Positions 8,629 through 16,418 of a stretch of DNA of 64,000 bases are shown here, piece after piece; the stretch's first letter is position 1; each line of letters begins with the position of its first letter. Position numbers and translations under genes: made by a program. Origin of the DNA: Anaerolineaceae bacterium (GTDB lineage Bacteria; Chloroflexota; Anaerolineae; Anaerolineales; Anaerolineaceae). The stretch is taken from NCBI GenBank assembly GCA_029975475.1, contig JARKPB010000019.1, positions 124,001-188,000 on the forward strand, written 5' to 3'. The notes under the pieces were generated by a model. The model saw nothing but the letters and a program-made list of their open reading frames with translations, was not told the origin of the DNA and made no database searches.

Positions 8629-9507
8629 TCACTCTTCAATCCTCTTCACGATTTGGTAACGGACAATCATCAAGATGATACCCACCACGAGATACAGAAC
8701 CGCCACGGTTGAAGCGATGTTGAAGCGGTTATAGATAAAACCAAATTTATAGATAAAAAACTCCCCGACGATCGTGCTGTTGTTCGGGCCCCCGTTGGTA
8801 AGGATCAATATGTAATCAAACACGAAAGAAAAAACTGTCACCACCAACAAGATGGCGTAAAATTCAATCACATGCACCAGCTGGGGAATACTCACGTTCC
8901 ATAAACGCTGCCACCAGGAAGCTCCATCCACTTTGGCCGCGTCAAACAAATCCTGCTCAACCGACATCAGCCTCGCCAGAAAGAGGATTGTGCCAAACCC
9001 CAATTCTTTCCAGATAATCACCCCGCCAACCGTCCACAGCGCGATATTTTGATCGCCCAACCAGTCCCTGGTTAAAAATCCAAGCTGGATCGACCTCAAG
9101 AACTCGTTGACTAACCCCTTAAACTGCAGTAACTGACCGAAAGTGATGCCCATCGCCGCGATGGCGAGCACCACCGGAATAAAGATAACCGTCTGGTAAA
9201 TTCTCCATCCCCGAATCCGATCATACAGGATGGAGGCGAAAATCAAAGCGCCCAGGGTTAATATCGGAACGATGACCAGTAATTTTACGTTATTTAGAAA
9301 TGCGGATTGGAACAGCCGATCCTTCAGGATGACCTGATAATTGGTCAATCCCGCGAAAGTTTGATTTTCCCCCACGCCCTTACTCAAACTCAAACCGATG
9401 ACATTAATAATCGGAATAAGATATACAAAGCCGATTAATAACAAGCCCGGCAGGAGGAATAAAAATGCGGTTCCGGCTTGTTTTCCGATCAATTTTGACC
9501 TGACCAT
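8629..9507 (-). CDS. Carbohydrate ABC transporter permease (MalF type)
   Basis: 292 residues, six membrane helices. N-terminal AFLFLLPGLLLIGFVYLIPI and the EAA loop FDAAKVDGASWWQRLWNVSIP identify the MalF/UgpA-type CUT1 permease. I choose ATG 9507 because GGAGG lies seven bases upstream; the frame is open further upstream but carries unrelated polar residues. The MalG-type partner follows after three bases. The likely substrate is an N-acetylglucosamine-containing sugar, judging from nagA and the ROK kinase in the cluster. Confidence 0.92.
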   Translation of the reverse strand: MVRSKLIGKQAGTAFLFLLPGLLLIGFVYLIPIINVIGLSLSKGVGENQTFAGLTNYQVILKDRLFQSAFLNNVKLLVIVPILTLGALIFASILYDRIRGWRIYQTVIFIPVVLAIAAMGITFGQLLQFKGLVNEFLRSIQLGFLTRDWLGDQNIALWTVGGVIIWKELGFGTILFLARLMSVEQDLFDAAKVDGASWWQRLWNVSIPQLVHVIEFYAILLVVTVFSFVFDYILILTNGGPNNSTIVGEFFIYKFGFIYNRFNIASTVAVLYLVVGIILMIVRYQIVKRIEE

Positions 9508-9681
9508 GAAAGGGCCTCCAGTTATCCGGCAGGAAAAATCAGCGCTGTGTCGGTTGTTCCGATGTTCGGTGATCAAGCCAGGGAGCAAAGACCGCGATCT
9601 GCTGCGTCGTCGCGCGAACCTGTAAGATGATTTTCAGTGTTGATCACGGCCTTTGCCTTTTCTCCCTCACCCGCAGCGCGG

Positions 9682-11052
9682 CTACTTAGCCCATAAAATC
9701 CACTGCTCAAAATTAGGCGGATTGGAATCGCGCCAGCTGGCTGTGCCCTCTTCCATCATCTTGGCGGCGTCTTCGGGCGTGAGCGATTGCTGGAAAATCC
9801 CCTGAGTCGCGGGCAGCAGACTGGTTTCCCAGACCTGAATTGGCATCAACCCTTCCGGACACAACTGCGGACGGGAAGAGATCCATTCAAATTCCTGCTT
9901 TTGCTGATCCGTCTTGATCAAACGCTGATCAAATTTGGTATCCGCGAATGGAATGCCCGTGGTTTTGTAGAATTCGTCCACACTGTCTTGCTCGTGCAGT
10001 GAAAGCAGGAAATCAGCCGCGATTTCTTTGTTCGGCGACCAGGATGTGATCCCCAGACCTTGCGAGAAGTAGCACATCGATTCGCTCAGCGGTCCTGTGG
10101 TGAACCGCGGGAAGCGCATGATGCCAACCTTATCTTTGCCGAGCAGTTCGATCGCGGTATTGAGATAACCGTCATTGGCCTGTAACATACCGGCTTCCCC
10201 GCGGCCGAAAAGTTCCCACCCGGAGTACAGGTCTAACGAGTTGGCATCTTCATTGAAGCACTTGGCTTTCACCAGTTTGTCCAGCGCCGTCCACCAAGCG
10301 GCGTGCTCGGCGTCCAGGAAGGATCCCTTGCCAACCACCGCGCGCTGAATGGCGAAGCGGTCGGTCAAAGTGTGAATGGCCATCTCGGAATAATACACCC
10401 CGCCCATGAAGGCGTCCCGCATCCCGGTTGCCATAGCGGGAATACCGATTTTATTGAAAGCCTCACAGGTGGCAAGCAGTTCATCTAATGTTTGGGGAGG
10501 CTTTTCTGGATCCAGGCCAGCCTTTGCAAACAGTTCTTTGTTGTACATCATCAGATAAGACTGCATGTAAAACGGCATGGTCCAAACCTTGCCGTCATAC
10601 GTCTTTGATTCCGTGTCCAGCCAGGTCGCCAGTTGTTCCGGGGATGCGTAATCGCTGATCGGCGCCAGGTTGCCGGCCCAGACATCCTCCATCACATAGA
10701 CCCCGCCGGAAAAGACAAAGACAATGTCAGGACCGGATTTGGACGCGGCCGCGGCGCGGAAGGCGGTGATCACACTGTCAATGTTCTGCTCAACCAGTTC
10801 GATGGTCACATTGGGATGTTTGGCTGTGTACGCGTCTACCCTGCTTTTGAACCACTGACCCGCGCCGGGCGCTTCTGGCTCTCCCCACCACCAGACCACC
10901 AGCTTGACATTTTCCGCCGGCTTGGTCGGCTCCGGCTGGGCGTTTTCTGGCTGGGTCGGGCTGACTGCCGGCGTCTGCGTCGCGCCCGCGCACCCGGCCA
11001 GCGCCGCCGAGACGGCTAACAACAGAAAAATCAGAAATAGTTTGGTTTTCAT
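9682..11052 (-). CDS. Extracellular sugar-binding lipoprotein (ABC importer)
   Basis: 456 residues. The signal peptide ends in lipobox AALAGC (Cys at about 22), followed by a Thr/Pro/Glu linker. The cluster-1 solute-binding fold then begins with VKLVVWWWGEPE. FVFSGGVYVMEDVWAGNLAPI and WTMPFYMQSYLMMYNKELFAKAGL are standard features of this family. It should capture an amino sugar or its oligomer outside the membrane and deliver it to the two permeases encoded just downstream. AGGAGAACAGAC provides the ribosome binding site. A 12-bp palindrome and a possible 24-codon upstream frame lie just before it. Confidence 0.92.
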   Translation of the reverse strand: MKTKLFLIFLLLAVSAALAGCAGATQTPAVSPTQPENAQPEPTKPAENVKLVVWWWGEPEAPGAGQWFKSRVDAYTAKHPNVTIELVEQNIDSVITAFRAAAASKSGPDIVFVFSGGVYVMEDVWAGNLAPISDYASPEQLATWLDTESKTYDGKVWTMPFYMQSYLMMYNKELFAKAGLDPEKPPQTLDELLATCEAFNKIGIPAMATGMRDAFMGGVYYSEMAIHTLTDRFAIQRAVVGKGSFLDAEHAAWWTALDKLVKAKCFNEDANSLDLYSGWELFGRGEAGMLQANDGYLNTAIELLGKDKVGIMRFPRFTTGPLSESMCYFSQGLGITSWSPNKEIAADFLLSLHEQDSVDEFYKTTGIPFADTKFDQRLIKTDQQKQEFEWISSRPQLCPEGLMPIQVWETSLLPATQGIFQQSLTPEDAAKMMEEGTASWRDSNPPNFEQWILWAK

Positions 11053-11123
11053 GTCTGTTCTCCTAAATCAAAAACGATCGTTTCCTCACGGGCCGTCAGA
11101 TGATGGTTACCTCCTCGTTTCAA
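11049..11123 (-). CDS. Possible short upstream frame coupled to the binding-protein gene
   Basis: A TTG codon (11123) follows GAGGAGGTGAA at good spacing and opens a 24-codon frame. Its TGA overlaps the ATG of the binding-protein gene (ATGA). A second GAGGAGGT lies inside the frame, so two strong Shine-Dalgarno sequences occur 19 bases apart. This could be a leader peptide for translational coupling or simply a repeated ribosome-loading sequence. The peptide resembles nothing I know. Low confidence. Confidence 0.22.
   Translation of the reverse strand: MKRGGNHHLTAREETIVFDLGEQT
11072..11083. promoter_or_regulatory. 12-bp palindrome upstream of the binding protein
   Basis: AAACGATCGTTT is a perfect palindrome 19 bases upstream of the binding-protein ATG, within the ROK-to-binding-protein gap. 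It may be an operator or a processing site. No binding factor can be assigned. Confidence 0.3.
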
Positions 11124-11136
11124 ATTCACCTCCTCG

Positions 11137-12117
11137 TTAATTTCTTCGGTTGGGGGAATCCCCCATTTGTTCAAAACAGAGCGCGCCTGCCCCGACCACC
11201 CCGGAATATTGCCCCAGACCGGATAATCGGATCGGAATTTGCTTTCTAATCGGCATTCTCTGTTTTGAAAAAACGCTTCGGGCCGGGTTGAGAATTAAGT
11301 CGCCTGCCGCGGCGACCCCGCCGCCAACCACGATGACTTCAGGATTAAAAATATTGGCAAGGTTGACCAACCCCAACCCTAGTAATTCCCCTGCTTCTTG
11401 AAGAATTTGCAGCGCCAGGGCGTCCTGATTTTGAGCTTTGAGGGCGATTTCCTTCGCGCTCGAGTCAGGTTTTAAGCAGGTCGGGTGTCTGGTTTCATCC
11501 AGCGCCTTCTTCAGGCGGTTTTCCAGCGCCGTACCGGATACATATAATTCCCAACAGCCCCGGTTGCCGCACGCGCACCAGTCTCCCTGCCGGTCGATCG
11601 ACATGTGGCCAAAATACGATGCCGACCCCAGCGTTTCCGGCAGCAGGCTCCCATCCAGAATCACGCCGCCCCCAATGCCCGTTCCCAGGGTAATGCTGAT
11701 CACATTTTGATACGGCTGTGCTGCGCCAAACCGGTATTCTCCCCAGGCAGCCGCGATACCATCATTTTGGATCAAGACCGGCAGCCCAAAGATTTCTTTG
11801 AGTGTCTGCGCGATGGGAAACCCTTCAAAATTAGCCAGGTACTCCCGATTAATCACCCGAAAACAGCCCGCGGCAGAATCAACATCCATGGTGCTGGAGA
11901 TGCCGATCCCCTGAAGGGAGAGATGGTTTCGCGACGCCTCCTCAATCAACCGGCGGATAAAATCCGAGAGCGTTTCCACAAGGCGGCCGGGCTCAGCATG
12001 CAAATTGCTCGCGGTGTGCCGCTCGGCGGTGATCGCCCCGTTCTGCTTTACCAGCGCCCCCTTAATCGCGGTTTGACCGAAGTCTACCCCAATGACGGCT
12101 GCTGACTGTGAACCCAT
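11137..12117 (-). CDS. ROK-family sugar kinase (candidate N-acetylglucosamine kinase)
   Basis: 326 residues. ASKHA fold with the phosphate-1 motif IGVDFGQTAIKGAL, catalytic Asp in QNDGIAAAWGE and the ITLGTGIGGGVIL loop. The ROK zinc-binding signature is GDWCACGNRGCWE, preceded by the GHMSID sugar-contact region. A full-length ROK without an N-terminal helix-turn-helix is expected to be a kinase rather than a repressor. With NagA and a sugar importer next to it, phosphorylation of N-acetylglucosamine (or N-acetylmannosamine/glucose) to the 6-phosphate is the likely reaction. An AAGGTAG ribosome binding site precedes ATG. Confidence 0.88.
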   Translation of the reverse strand: MGSQSAAVIGVDFGQTAIKGALVKQNGAITAERHTASNLHAEPGRLVETLSDFIRRLIEEASRNHLSLQGIGISSTMDVDSAAGCFRVINREYLANFEGFPIAQTLKEIFGLPVLIQNDGIAAAWGEYRFGAAQPYQNVISITLGTGIGGGVILDGSLLPETLGSASYFGHMSIDRQGDWCACGNRGCWELYVSGTALENRLKKALDETRHPTCLKPDSSAKEIALKAQNQDALALQILQEAGELLGLGLVNLANIFNPEVIVVGGGVAAAGDLILNPARSVFSKQRMPIRKQIPIRLSGLGQYSGVVGAGALCFEQMGDSPNRRN

Positions 12118-12146
12118 ACCCAGCTACCTTTGCCGCTCGAAATTGA

Positions 12147-12887
12147 TTAGAAATGGCGGATTCTCGCAGCGTAGTCCTGATAAAGCGTTTGAATGTCTTG
12201 CTCCTTTTCCGTGTTTGCGCTCACCAGGATGGATGGTTGATGTCCCCGCCGCAGCAGTTCCAGGGTCGTTTCGTATAAATACAGTTGAATTAATGCAGCC
12301 CCCACAATCGTGGAAGCAGGGCCAAAGGGATTGGCTAACCCTGGAACGGTCAAAATCGCGTCCCCGTGCGGGACTTTTGTGTCCAGGATCACATCCGCAA
12401 AATCGGCCAGTTTTTTCCCGCTGGAATGCCGGGACGGCACATCCTGATAGGCTTCGGCGGAGGTAATGCAGATCACTTTTAATCCCAAATCGCGCGCATA
12501 AATGGCCGCGTCAATCCCGGCGGCGTTCCTGCCCGAATTTGAAACAATCACCATGACATCCCCCGGCCTTAATTGATAGCGGTTGAGAACAATCGGGGTA
12601 TAACCCTCCAGCCGCTCCATCTCCATGCTGCCGGATGCGCTCACATGCAGCATGAGACCGGAATCGAGAATCGCGTTGATTTGAACCAGCCCCCCCGCCC
12701 GAAAGAATACTTCTTCCGCGAGGATGTGGCTGTGGCCGGCGCCAAAGACATGGATCATCCCCTTGCGCTCGATGCAGTCCGCTGTGATCCGGGCGGCCTC
12801 GTGCACCGGTTCAACCTGGGTTTGCTCCATCTCCAGTAAAATATCGTGGATTTTTTTAAGATAAGGATGCTGGCTGTCGGATGACAT
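12147..12887 (-). CDS. SIS-domain sugar-phosphate-binding protein (UPF0309-like)
   Basis: 246 residues. The SIS fold is indicated by IHVFGAGHSHILAEEVFFRA, VMVIVSNSGRNAAGIDAA (the sugar-phosphate Ser loop) and GLKVICITS. It resembles the single-SIS UPF0309 proteins that sit in Gram-positive amino-sugar or PTS clusters next to GntR regulators. No NagB-type deaminase is visible in the cluster, so an isomerase/deaminase or etherase role on amino-sugar phosphates is plausible but unproven. I start at ATG 12887 because GCGAGAG lies just upstream; the longer frame begins at GTG 12905. Confidence 0.8.
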   Translation of the reverse strand: MSSDSQHPYLKKIHDILLEMEQTQVEPVHEAARITADCIERKGMIHVFGAGHSHILAEEVFFRAGGLVQINAILDSGLMLHVSASGSMEMERLEGYTPIVLNRYQLRPGDVMVIVSNSGRNAAGIDAAIYARDLGLKVICITSAEAYQDVPSRHSSGKKLADFADVILDTKVPHGDAILTVPGLANPFGPASTIVGAALIQLYLYETTLELLRRGHQPSILVSANTEKEQDIQTLYQDYAARIRHF

Positions 12888-12917
12888 AAGTTCTCTCGCT
12901 TTCACTGGGATTTTCGG

Positions 12918-13661
12918 TCAGCGTAGCAAACGGACAACATAACGGTACTTGTCTGCCTTAAAGATGGATAAACCATATTCAACCGGCACAGACTTGAAAT
13001 CATAGGCGATGGTTTCCAAAACCAGGGAGGGTTCTCCAGCATCCGCTTGCAGCAGATCGCGGTCTCGATCCTTTAGCAGTTCAGCCCGCAGGGTCTGTAA
13101 GGCGGATGTCATGTAGGTGTTATATTTGTTCTCCAGCAGCTGATACAGCGACATCGGGTCCTGGTATTCCGCCAACAGGTTCGGAAAACGTTCGGCCGGC
13201 AGATACGACTTTTCAATCGCGATCGGCTCGTTATCCACCAGCCGGACGCGGTGAAGAAAATGGACGGGTGCGCCGCAGGGTAGATTTAACTGCGCCGCCA
13301 CGCGGTCATCGGCGCTGATCGTGCCGCTTTCAATCAACCTTGCTCCCGGAACCTTGCCCCATTTGCGCACAATCTCCGAGAAACTGGCAAATTTTGCTTC
13401 CCACTGGATGTTTTTCCGTTGAACCAGAGAACCTCGACCGTGAATCACATTGATTAAGTCGATGGCTTCCAGTTTCCGCAGCGCCTCGCGGATCGTTGAT
13501 ATGCCGACACCGTATTGTTTGGCTAAATCGGTCACCGATGGAAGAAGATCCCCATCCTGATATTTACCGGACTCGATGTCGTCTTTAATGCACAGCACCA
13601 CCTGATCGGTGGCTGTTCGTTTAATCACTTTTACGGTTTTTGACATGGGATTTTCACTCAT
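12918..13661 (-). CDS. GntR/HutC-family transcriptional repressor with UTRA domain
   Basis: 247 residues. The N-terminal winged helix reads LLPSVTDLAKQYGVGISTIREALRKLEAIDLINVIHGRGSLV. The UTRA effector domain follows from about residue 90 (RVRLVDNEPIAIEKSYLP, QTLRAELLKDRDRDLL). HutC-subfamily members such as NagR/DasR respond to glucosamine- or N-acetylglucosamine-phosphates, and this fits the neighbours. It heads the leftward operon and diverges from nagA across a 312-bp AT-rich region holding promoters for both directions. It therefore probably represses itself, the importer operon and nagA. Confidence 0.88.
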   Translation of the reverse strand: MSENPMSKTVKVIKRTATDQVVLCIKDDIESGKYQDGDLLPSVTDLAKQYGVGISTIREALRKLEAIDLINVIHGRGSLVQRKNIQWEAKFASFSEIVRKWGKVPGARLIESGTISADDRVAAQLNLPCGAPVHFLHRVRLVDNEPIAIEKSYLPAERFPNLLAEYQDPMSLYQLLENKYNTYMTSALQTLRAELLKDRDRDLLQADAGEPSLVLETIAYDFKSVPVEYGLSIFKADKYRYVVRLLR

Positions 13662-13685
13662 CTGATGTCTAACTTATTTTTAATC

Positions 13686-13714
13686 ATTATAGGTTAACTG
13701 ATCATAAAAGTCAA
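13686..13714 (-). promoter_or_regulatory. Sigma-70 promoter of the GntR-importer operon
   Basis: On the minus strand TTGACT and TATAAT are separated by exactly 17 bases, a near-consensus promoter 25 bases upstream of the GntR start. The arms GGTTAAC (13692-13698) and GTCAACC (13710-13716) form an imperfect dyad across it that could be the autoregulatory operator. The rest of the divergent region (about 13740-13910) is very AT-rich, with no gene visible. Confidence 0.75.
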
Positions 13715-13916
13715 CCATGGATCTGAATTGTTTCTTCAGCCATGCGCCCGCCCTGTAAATTACCGCGCGTTATTTAATTGCAATTTTTAATTAATAATAT
13801 CAATATATACCGTGTATTTACTTATAATTATTCATTAAAAATTCTATAAATTTTATAATGATATTAATTATTTATTCTATCCAAACATGCGCGCCGCATT
13901 ATTGTCAAAATACCTG

Positions 13917-13945
13917 TTGACGAATCGTTCGTTTTGTACTATGCT
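13917..13945 (+). promoter_or_regulatory. Sigma-70 promoter of nagA
   Basis: TTGACG at 13917 and TATGCT at 13940 are 17 bases apart. The expected transcript start is near 13952, 22 bases before the nagA ATG. AAGGTGAT is the ribosome binding site. CGAA-N3-TTCG at 13921-13931 just after the -35 is a small dyad that may be part of an operator. Confidence 0.65.
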
Positions 13946-13973
13946 GATATAAATTGTGAAGTTATAAGGTGAT

Positions 13974-15143
13974 ATGATGACTATGACGGAAAAAGCATTA
14001 ATTCTCACCGGCGCGGAGCTCTATACCCCGACTTATCTGATCGCTCCGGGGGCTGTATTAATCCGTGCGGGTAAAATTATGGCGGTTGGCGATCCTGATG
14101 CGGTGATCGCGTTTGATCCCGCCGCCGAGCGCATCGACGTCGGGCGCGCTAAAATTATGCCCGGCCTGATTGATCTGCATATCCACGGCCTCCAGGGGTT
14201 TGATGTCCTGGGAAAATACATCTCCGCCGCCTCCAATGTCCTGCCAGCGTATGGGGTCACCGCTTATCTGCCCACGACCTATCCGGTGTTCCCCGAGACG
14301 TTCTTGGATGATCTGGCGCTCATGGGGAAAGTCATCCGCTCGCAATCCGGCGGCGCGGTTGCGCTTGGCATTCACCTCGAAGGTCCTTACCTCAGCCCCC
14401 ACAAACCCGGGATGTGCGACCCCAATTTTATTTACCCGATGACGGAAGAAGATCTGGAGAAGATGCTCTCCGCTTCCCAGAATGCGATTAAAATGATCAC
14501 CTTTGCCCCGGAGGAAGGTGATTCCTTAAAGATGATCCCGGAGCTGATCCGCCGCGGGATCGTCCCGTCCATCGGCCATTCGGACGCGGATTTTGAAACG
14601 GTTTCAAAGGCCGTCCGGTTTGGGCTGAATCATTCCACCCACACGTTTAATGCCATGTCCGGCCTTCACCACCGCAGCCCCGGGGTGGTTGGCGGGGTTC
14701 TGTATTTCCCGGAAATCGTGGCGCAAATCATCGCCGACGGACATCACGTCCACCCGGCCGTGATAAACCTTCTCATTCGAGTCAAAGGCGTCGAGCGCGT
14801 TTGCCTGGTCAGCGACGCCCAGCCGTTCGCCGGGAAGGAGAACGGCCGCTATCCTTGGGGCCCTTACGAGATGATCATCAAGGATGGCACAAGCCAGTTA
14901 GCCGACGGCACCATTGCCGGGTCGGTGATGCTGATGAACCGCATGCTGGGCGTGCTGGTAGAGCAGGTAAAAATTTCCCTGAAAGACGCCGTTACCATGG
15001 CCACAAAGGTCCCGGCCAGCGTGCTGGGCCTCAACAAAGGACAGCTGCGACCCGGGTTTGACGCTGACATCACCGTCCTGGATGATCGTTACGAGGCGCT
15101 CCTCACCCTTGTGGAGGGGAAGATCGTCCATCAACTCGTTTAG
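13974..15143 (+). CDS. nagA: N-acetylglucosamine-6-phosphate deacetylase
   Basis: Removes acetate from N-acetylglucosamine 6-phosphate to give glucosamine 6-phosphate. 389 residues, amidohydrolase fold. Visible motifs are MPGLIDLHIHGLQGFDV (metal region), LGIHLEGPYLSPHKPGMCD (catalytic Glu loop), IGHSDADFETV (His), NHSTHTFNAMSGLHHR (His) and IIADGHHVHP. The catalytic Asp lies in CLVSDAQPFAG. It diverges from the GntR-SIS-ROK-importer operon and completes kinase-then-deacetylase processing. Two ATGs (13974 and 13977) are both possible; AAGGTGAT suits either. No nagB follows; instead the right-hand direct repeat begins about 40 bases downstream. Confidence 0.93.
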   Translation: MMTMTEKALILTGAELYTPTYLIAPGAVLIRAGKIMAVGDPDAVIAFDPAAERIDVGRAKIMPGLIDLHIHGLQGFDVLGKYISAASNVLPAYGVTAYLPTTYPVFPETFLDDLALMGKVIRSQSGGAVALGIHLEGPYLSPHKPGMCDPNFIYPMTEEDLEKMLSASQNAIKMITFAPEEGDSLKMIPELIRRGIVPSIGHSDADFETVSKAVRFGLNHSTHTFNAMSGLHHRSPGVVGGVLYFPEIVAQIIADGHHVHPAVINLLIRVKGVERVCLVSDAQPFAGKENGRYPWGPYEMIIKDGTSQLADGTIAGSVMLMNRMLGVLVEQVKISLKDAVTMATKVPASVLGLNKGQLRPGFDADITVLDDRYEALLTLVEGKIVHQLV

Positions 15144-15183
15144 CATTGAGTCCGTCTCAAACCGCCCAGACCGTTTCCTTCAG

Positions 15184-15269
15184 GCTGCCGCGGCCGGGTA
15201 AGCCTCGCCTGCGTTCGGGTCGGCCGTCATGGCTTTGATTTAGGAATGGATTGGTAACAGAATATTCAT
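15184..15269 (-). pseudogene. Truncated copy of the SCP2 gene 5' end
   Basis: Starting at ATG 15269 the frame aligns codon for codon with the SCP2 protein start. The conserved Trp codon has become TAA after nine codons, followed by IKAMTADPNAGEAYPAAA. The similarity stops after ~29 codons, where nagA-side sequence begins. It is a fragment that cannot be functional. Confidence 0.8.
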
Positions 15270-15426
15270 CTTGCCCTCCACTGGCGGTAATATGGCTTGC
15301 CTGCCCGCCGGGTCTGGGCATAAATCAACCTCCAGTTGGCGGACCAGCGGCGCAAATTGAGGGGTGAATTTTGGTTGCGGCGGGCGGGAGGGAAGAGTAG
15401 AATAATTTCGTCCTCCTCTTTCCCGC

Positions 15427-15522
15427 TACCGCAGCCTGGCCGCCAGCATCACCTGGATAAAACCCGCGGCGAATTTTTCCTACCTCTGGGTAAAGGAGCA
15501 GGGCGAAGTGGTTGTGGAGTAA
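15427..15522 (+). pseudogene. Possible 3' remnant of an unidentified gene (right copy)
   Basis: Counterpart of 7451-7546: 31 codons plus TAA, ending NFSYLWVKEQGEVVVE. It differs from the left copy mostly at silent third positions. No start codon; a stop lies in frame shortly upstream. Confidence 0.35.
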
Positions 15523-15599
15523 TTCGTTCCGCCCCAAATCGCCCTGCCAAATTCCCCCCCCTCACGCTCACGCTGCGGACCCCGCCGGATCTGAAATCA

Positions 15600-16394
15600 A
15601 TGCCAAAACCCGCCCCGCTGCTTTTCCTCCTCTTCCCCCTGCTGCTCTGCGCCTGTCAGCCAGAGGCGCTGCCCCCGGCCCGCGCGCTGCCCGCACAGGC
15701 GCGCTGGCAGATTCAATACAGCGGCGCGCTGCAGACCGATCTGGATGTGGATGTGTTTAACCTGGATCTGTTCGAGACCTCCCCGCAAACCATCGCCGAC
15801 CTCCACCGGCGCGGCATCTGGGTGATGTGCTACTTCAGCGCCGGGTCCTATGAAGACTGGCGGCCGGACGCCGACCTCTTCCCCCCGCAAACGCTGGGCA
15901 GCCCGCTGCAGGGCTGGCCCGGCGAATTCTGGCTGGATATCCGCCGCCTGGACCTGCTGGCGCCGATCCTCGAAGCCCGCCTGGACCTGGCGGTTCAAAA
16001 AGGCTGCGACGGCGTTGACCCCGATAATGTCAACGCTTACACCAACGAGACCGGCTTCCCGCTCACCGCCGGCGACCAGCTGCGCTTCAACCGCTACCTG
16101 GCCGATCAGGCTCACCGCCGCGGGCTGGCGGTCGGCCTTAAAAACGATCTGGAGCAGATCCCCGACCTGCTGCCTGATTTCGACTGGGCGCTGAACGAAG
16201 AATGTTTCTCCTACCGGGAATGTGAGGCTCTGCTCCCCTTCATCGAAGCCGGCAAACCCGTGTTTGTCATCGAATACGATCTGCCCCCGTCCGAATTTTG
16301 CCCCGCCGCGCTGCAATACGGCTTCAACGCCCTGCGCAAACATACCGCGCTGGATGCCTACCGCGTGGACTGCCGCGCGCTGGACGCGCCTTAA
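15600..16394 (+). CDS. GH114-like endo-alpha-1,4-polygalactosaminidase-type lipoprotein
   Basis: 264 residues from ATG 15600. The signal peptide PLLFLLFPLLLCAC ends in a lipobox Cys near residue 18. The remainder looks like the GH114 (TM1410-like) TIM-barrel family. Supporting segments are WQIQYSGAL near the N-terminus, GIWVMCYFSAGSYEDWRPD, LDIRRLDLLAPILEARLDLA, KGCDGVDPDNVNAYTNETGF (conserved acidic cluster), GLKNDLEQI and ALNEECFSYRECE. Such proteins are thought to cleave galactosamine-containing polysaccharides. There is no obvious Shine-Dalgarno before ATG. The frame extends upstream through the repeat but without signal-peptide character. It is encoded right beside the amino-sugar island, which may be functional or chance. 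Confidence 0.78.
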   Translation: MPKPAPLLFLLFPLLLCACQPEALPPARALPAQARWQIQYSGALQTDLDVDVFNLDLFETSPQTIADLHRRGIWVMCYFSAGSYEDWRPDADLFPPQTLGSPLQGWPGEFWLDIRRLDLLAPILEARLDLAVQKGCDGVDPDNVNAYTNETGFPLTAGDQLRFNRYLADQAHRRGLAVGLKNDLEQIPDLLPDFDWALNEECFSYRECEALLPFIEAGKPVFVIEYDLPPSEFCPAALQYGFNALRKHTALDAYRVDCRALDAP

Positions 16395-16418
16395 CCGAGC
16401 CAGCCGGCCGCCGGGCGT

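Larger units (their letters stand above)
15184..15548. repeat. Right copy of the ~364-bp diverged direct repeat
   Basis: Same orientation as 7208-7571. It contains a decayed 5' end of the SCP2 gene, its upstream region, and the 32-codon tail-like frame. The match ends abruptly at CGCCCTGCC (15548), 51 bases before the GH114-like gene start. The gap 15144-15599 therefore holds the repeat and no intact gene. Confidence 0.9.

Noticed and set aside
13917-13937. Resemblance of the nagA promoter (CGAATCGTTCGTTTTG) to the inverted-repeat core
   Set aside because: Only a short shared CGTTTT-type stretch; the arms, spacer and companion promoter block are absent.
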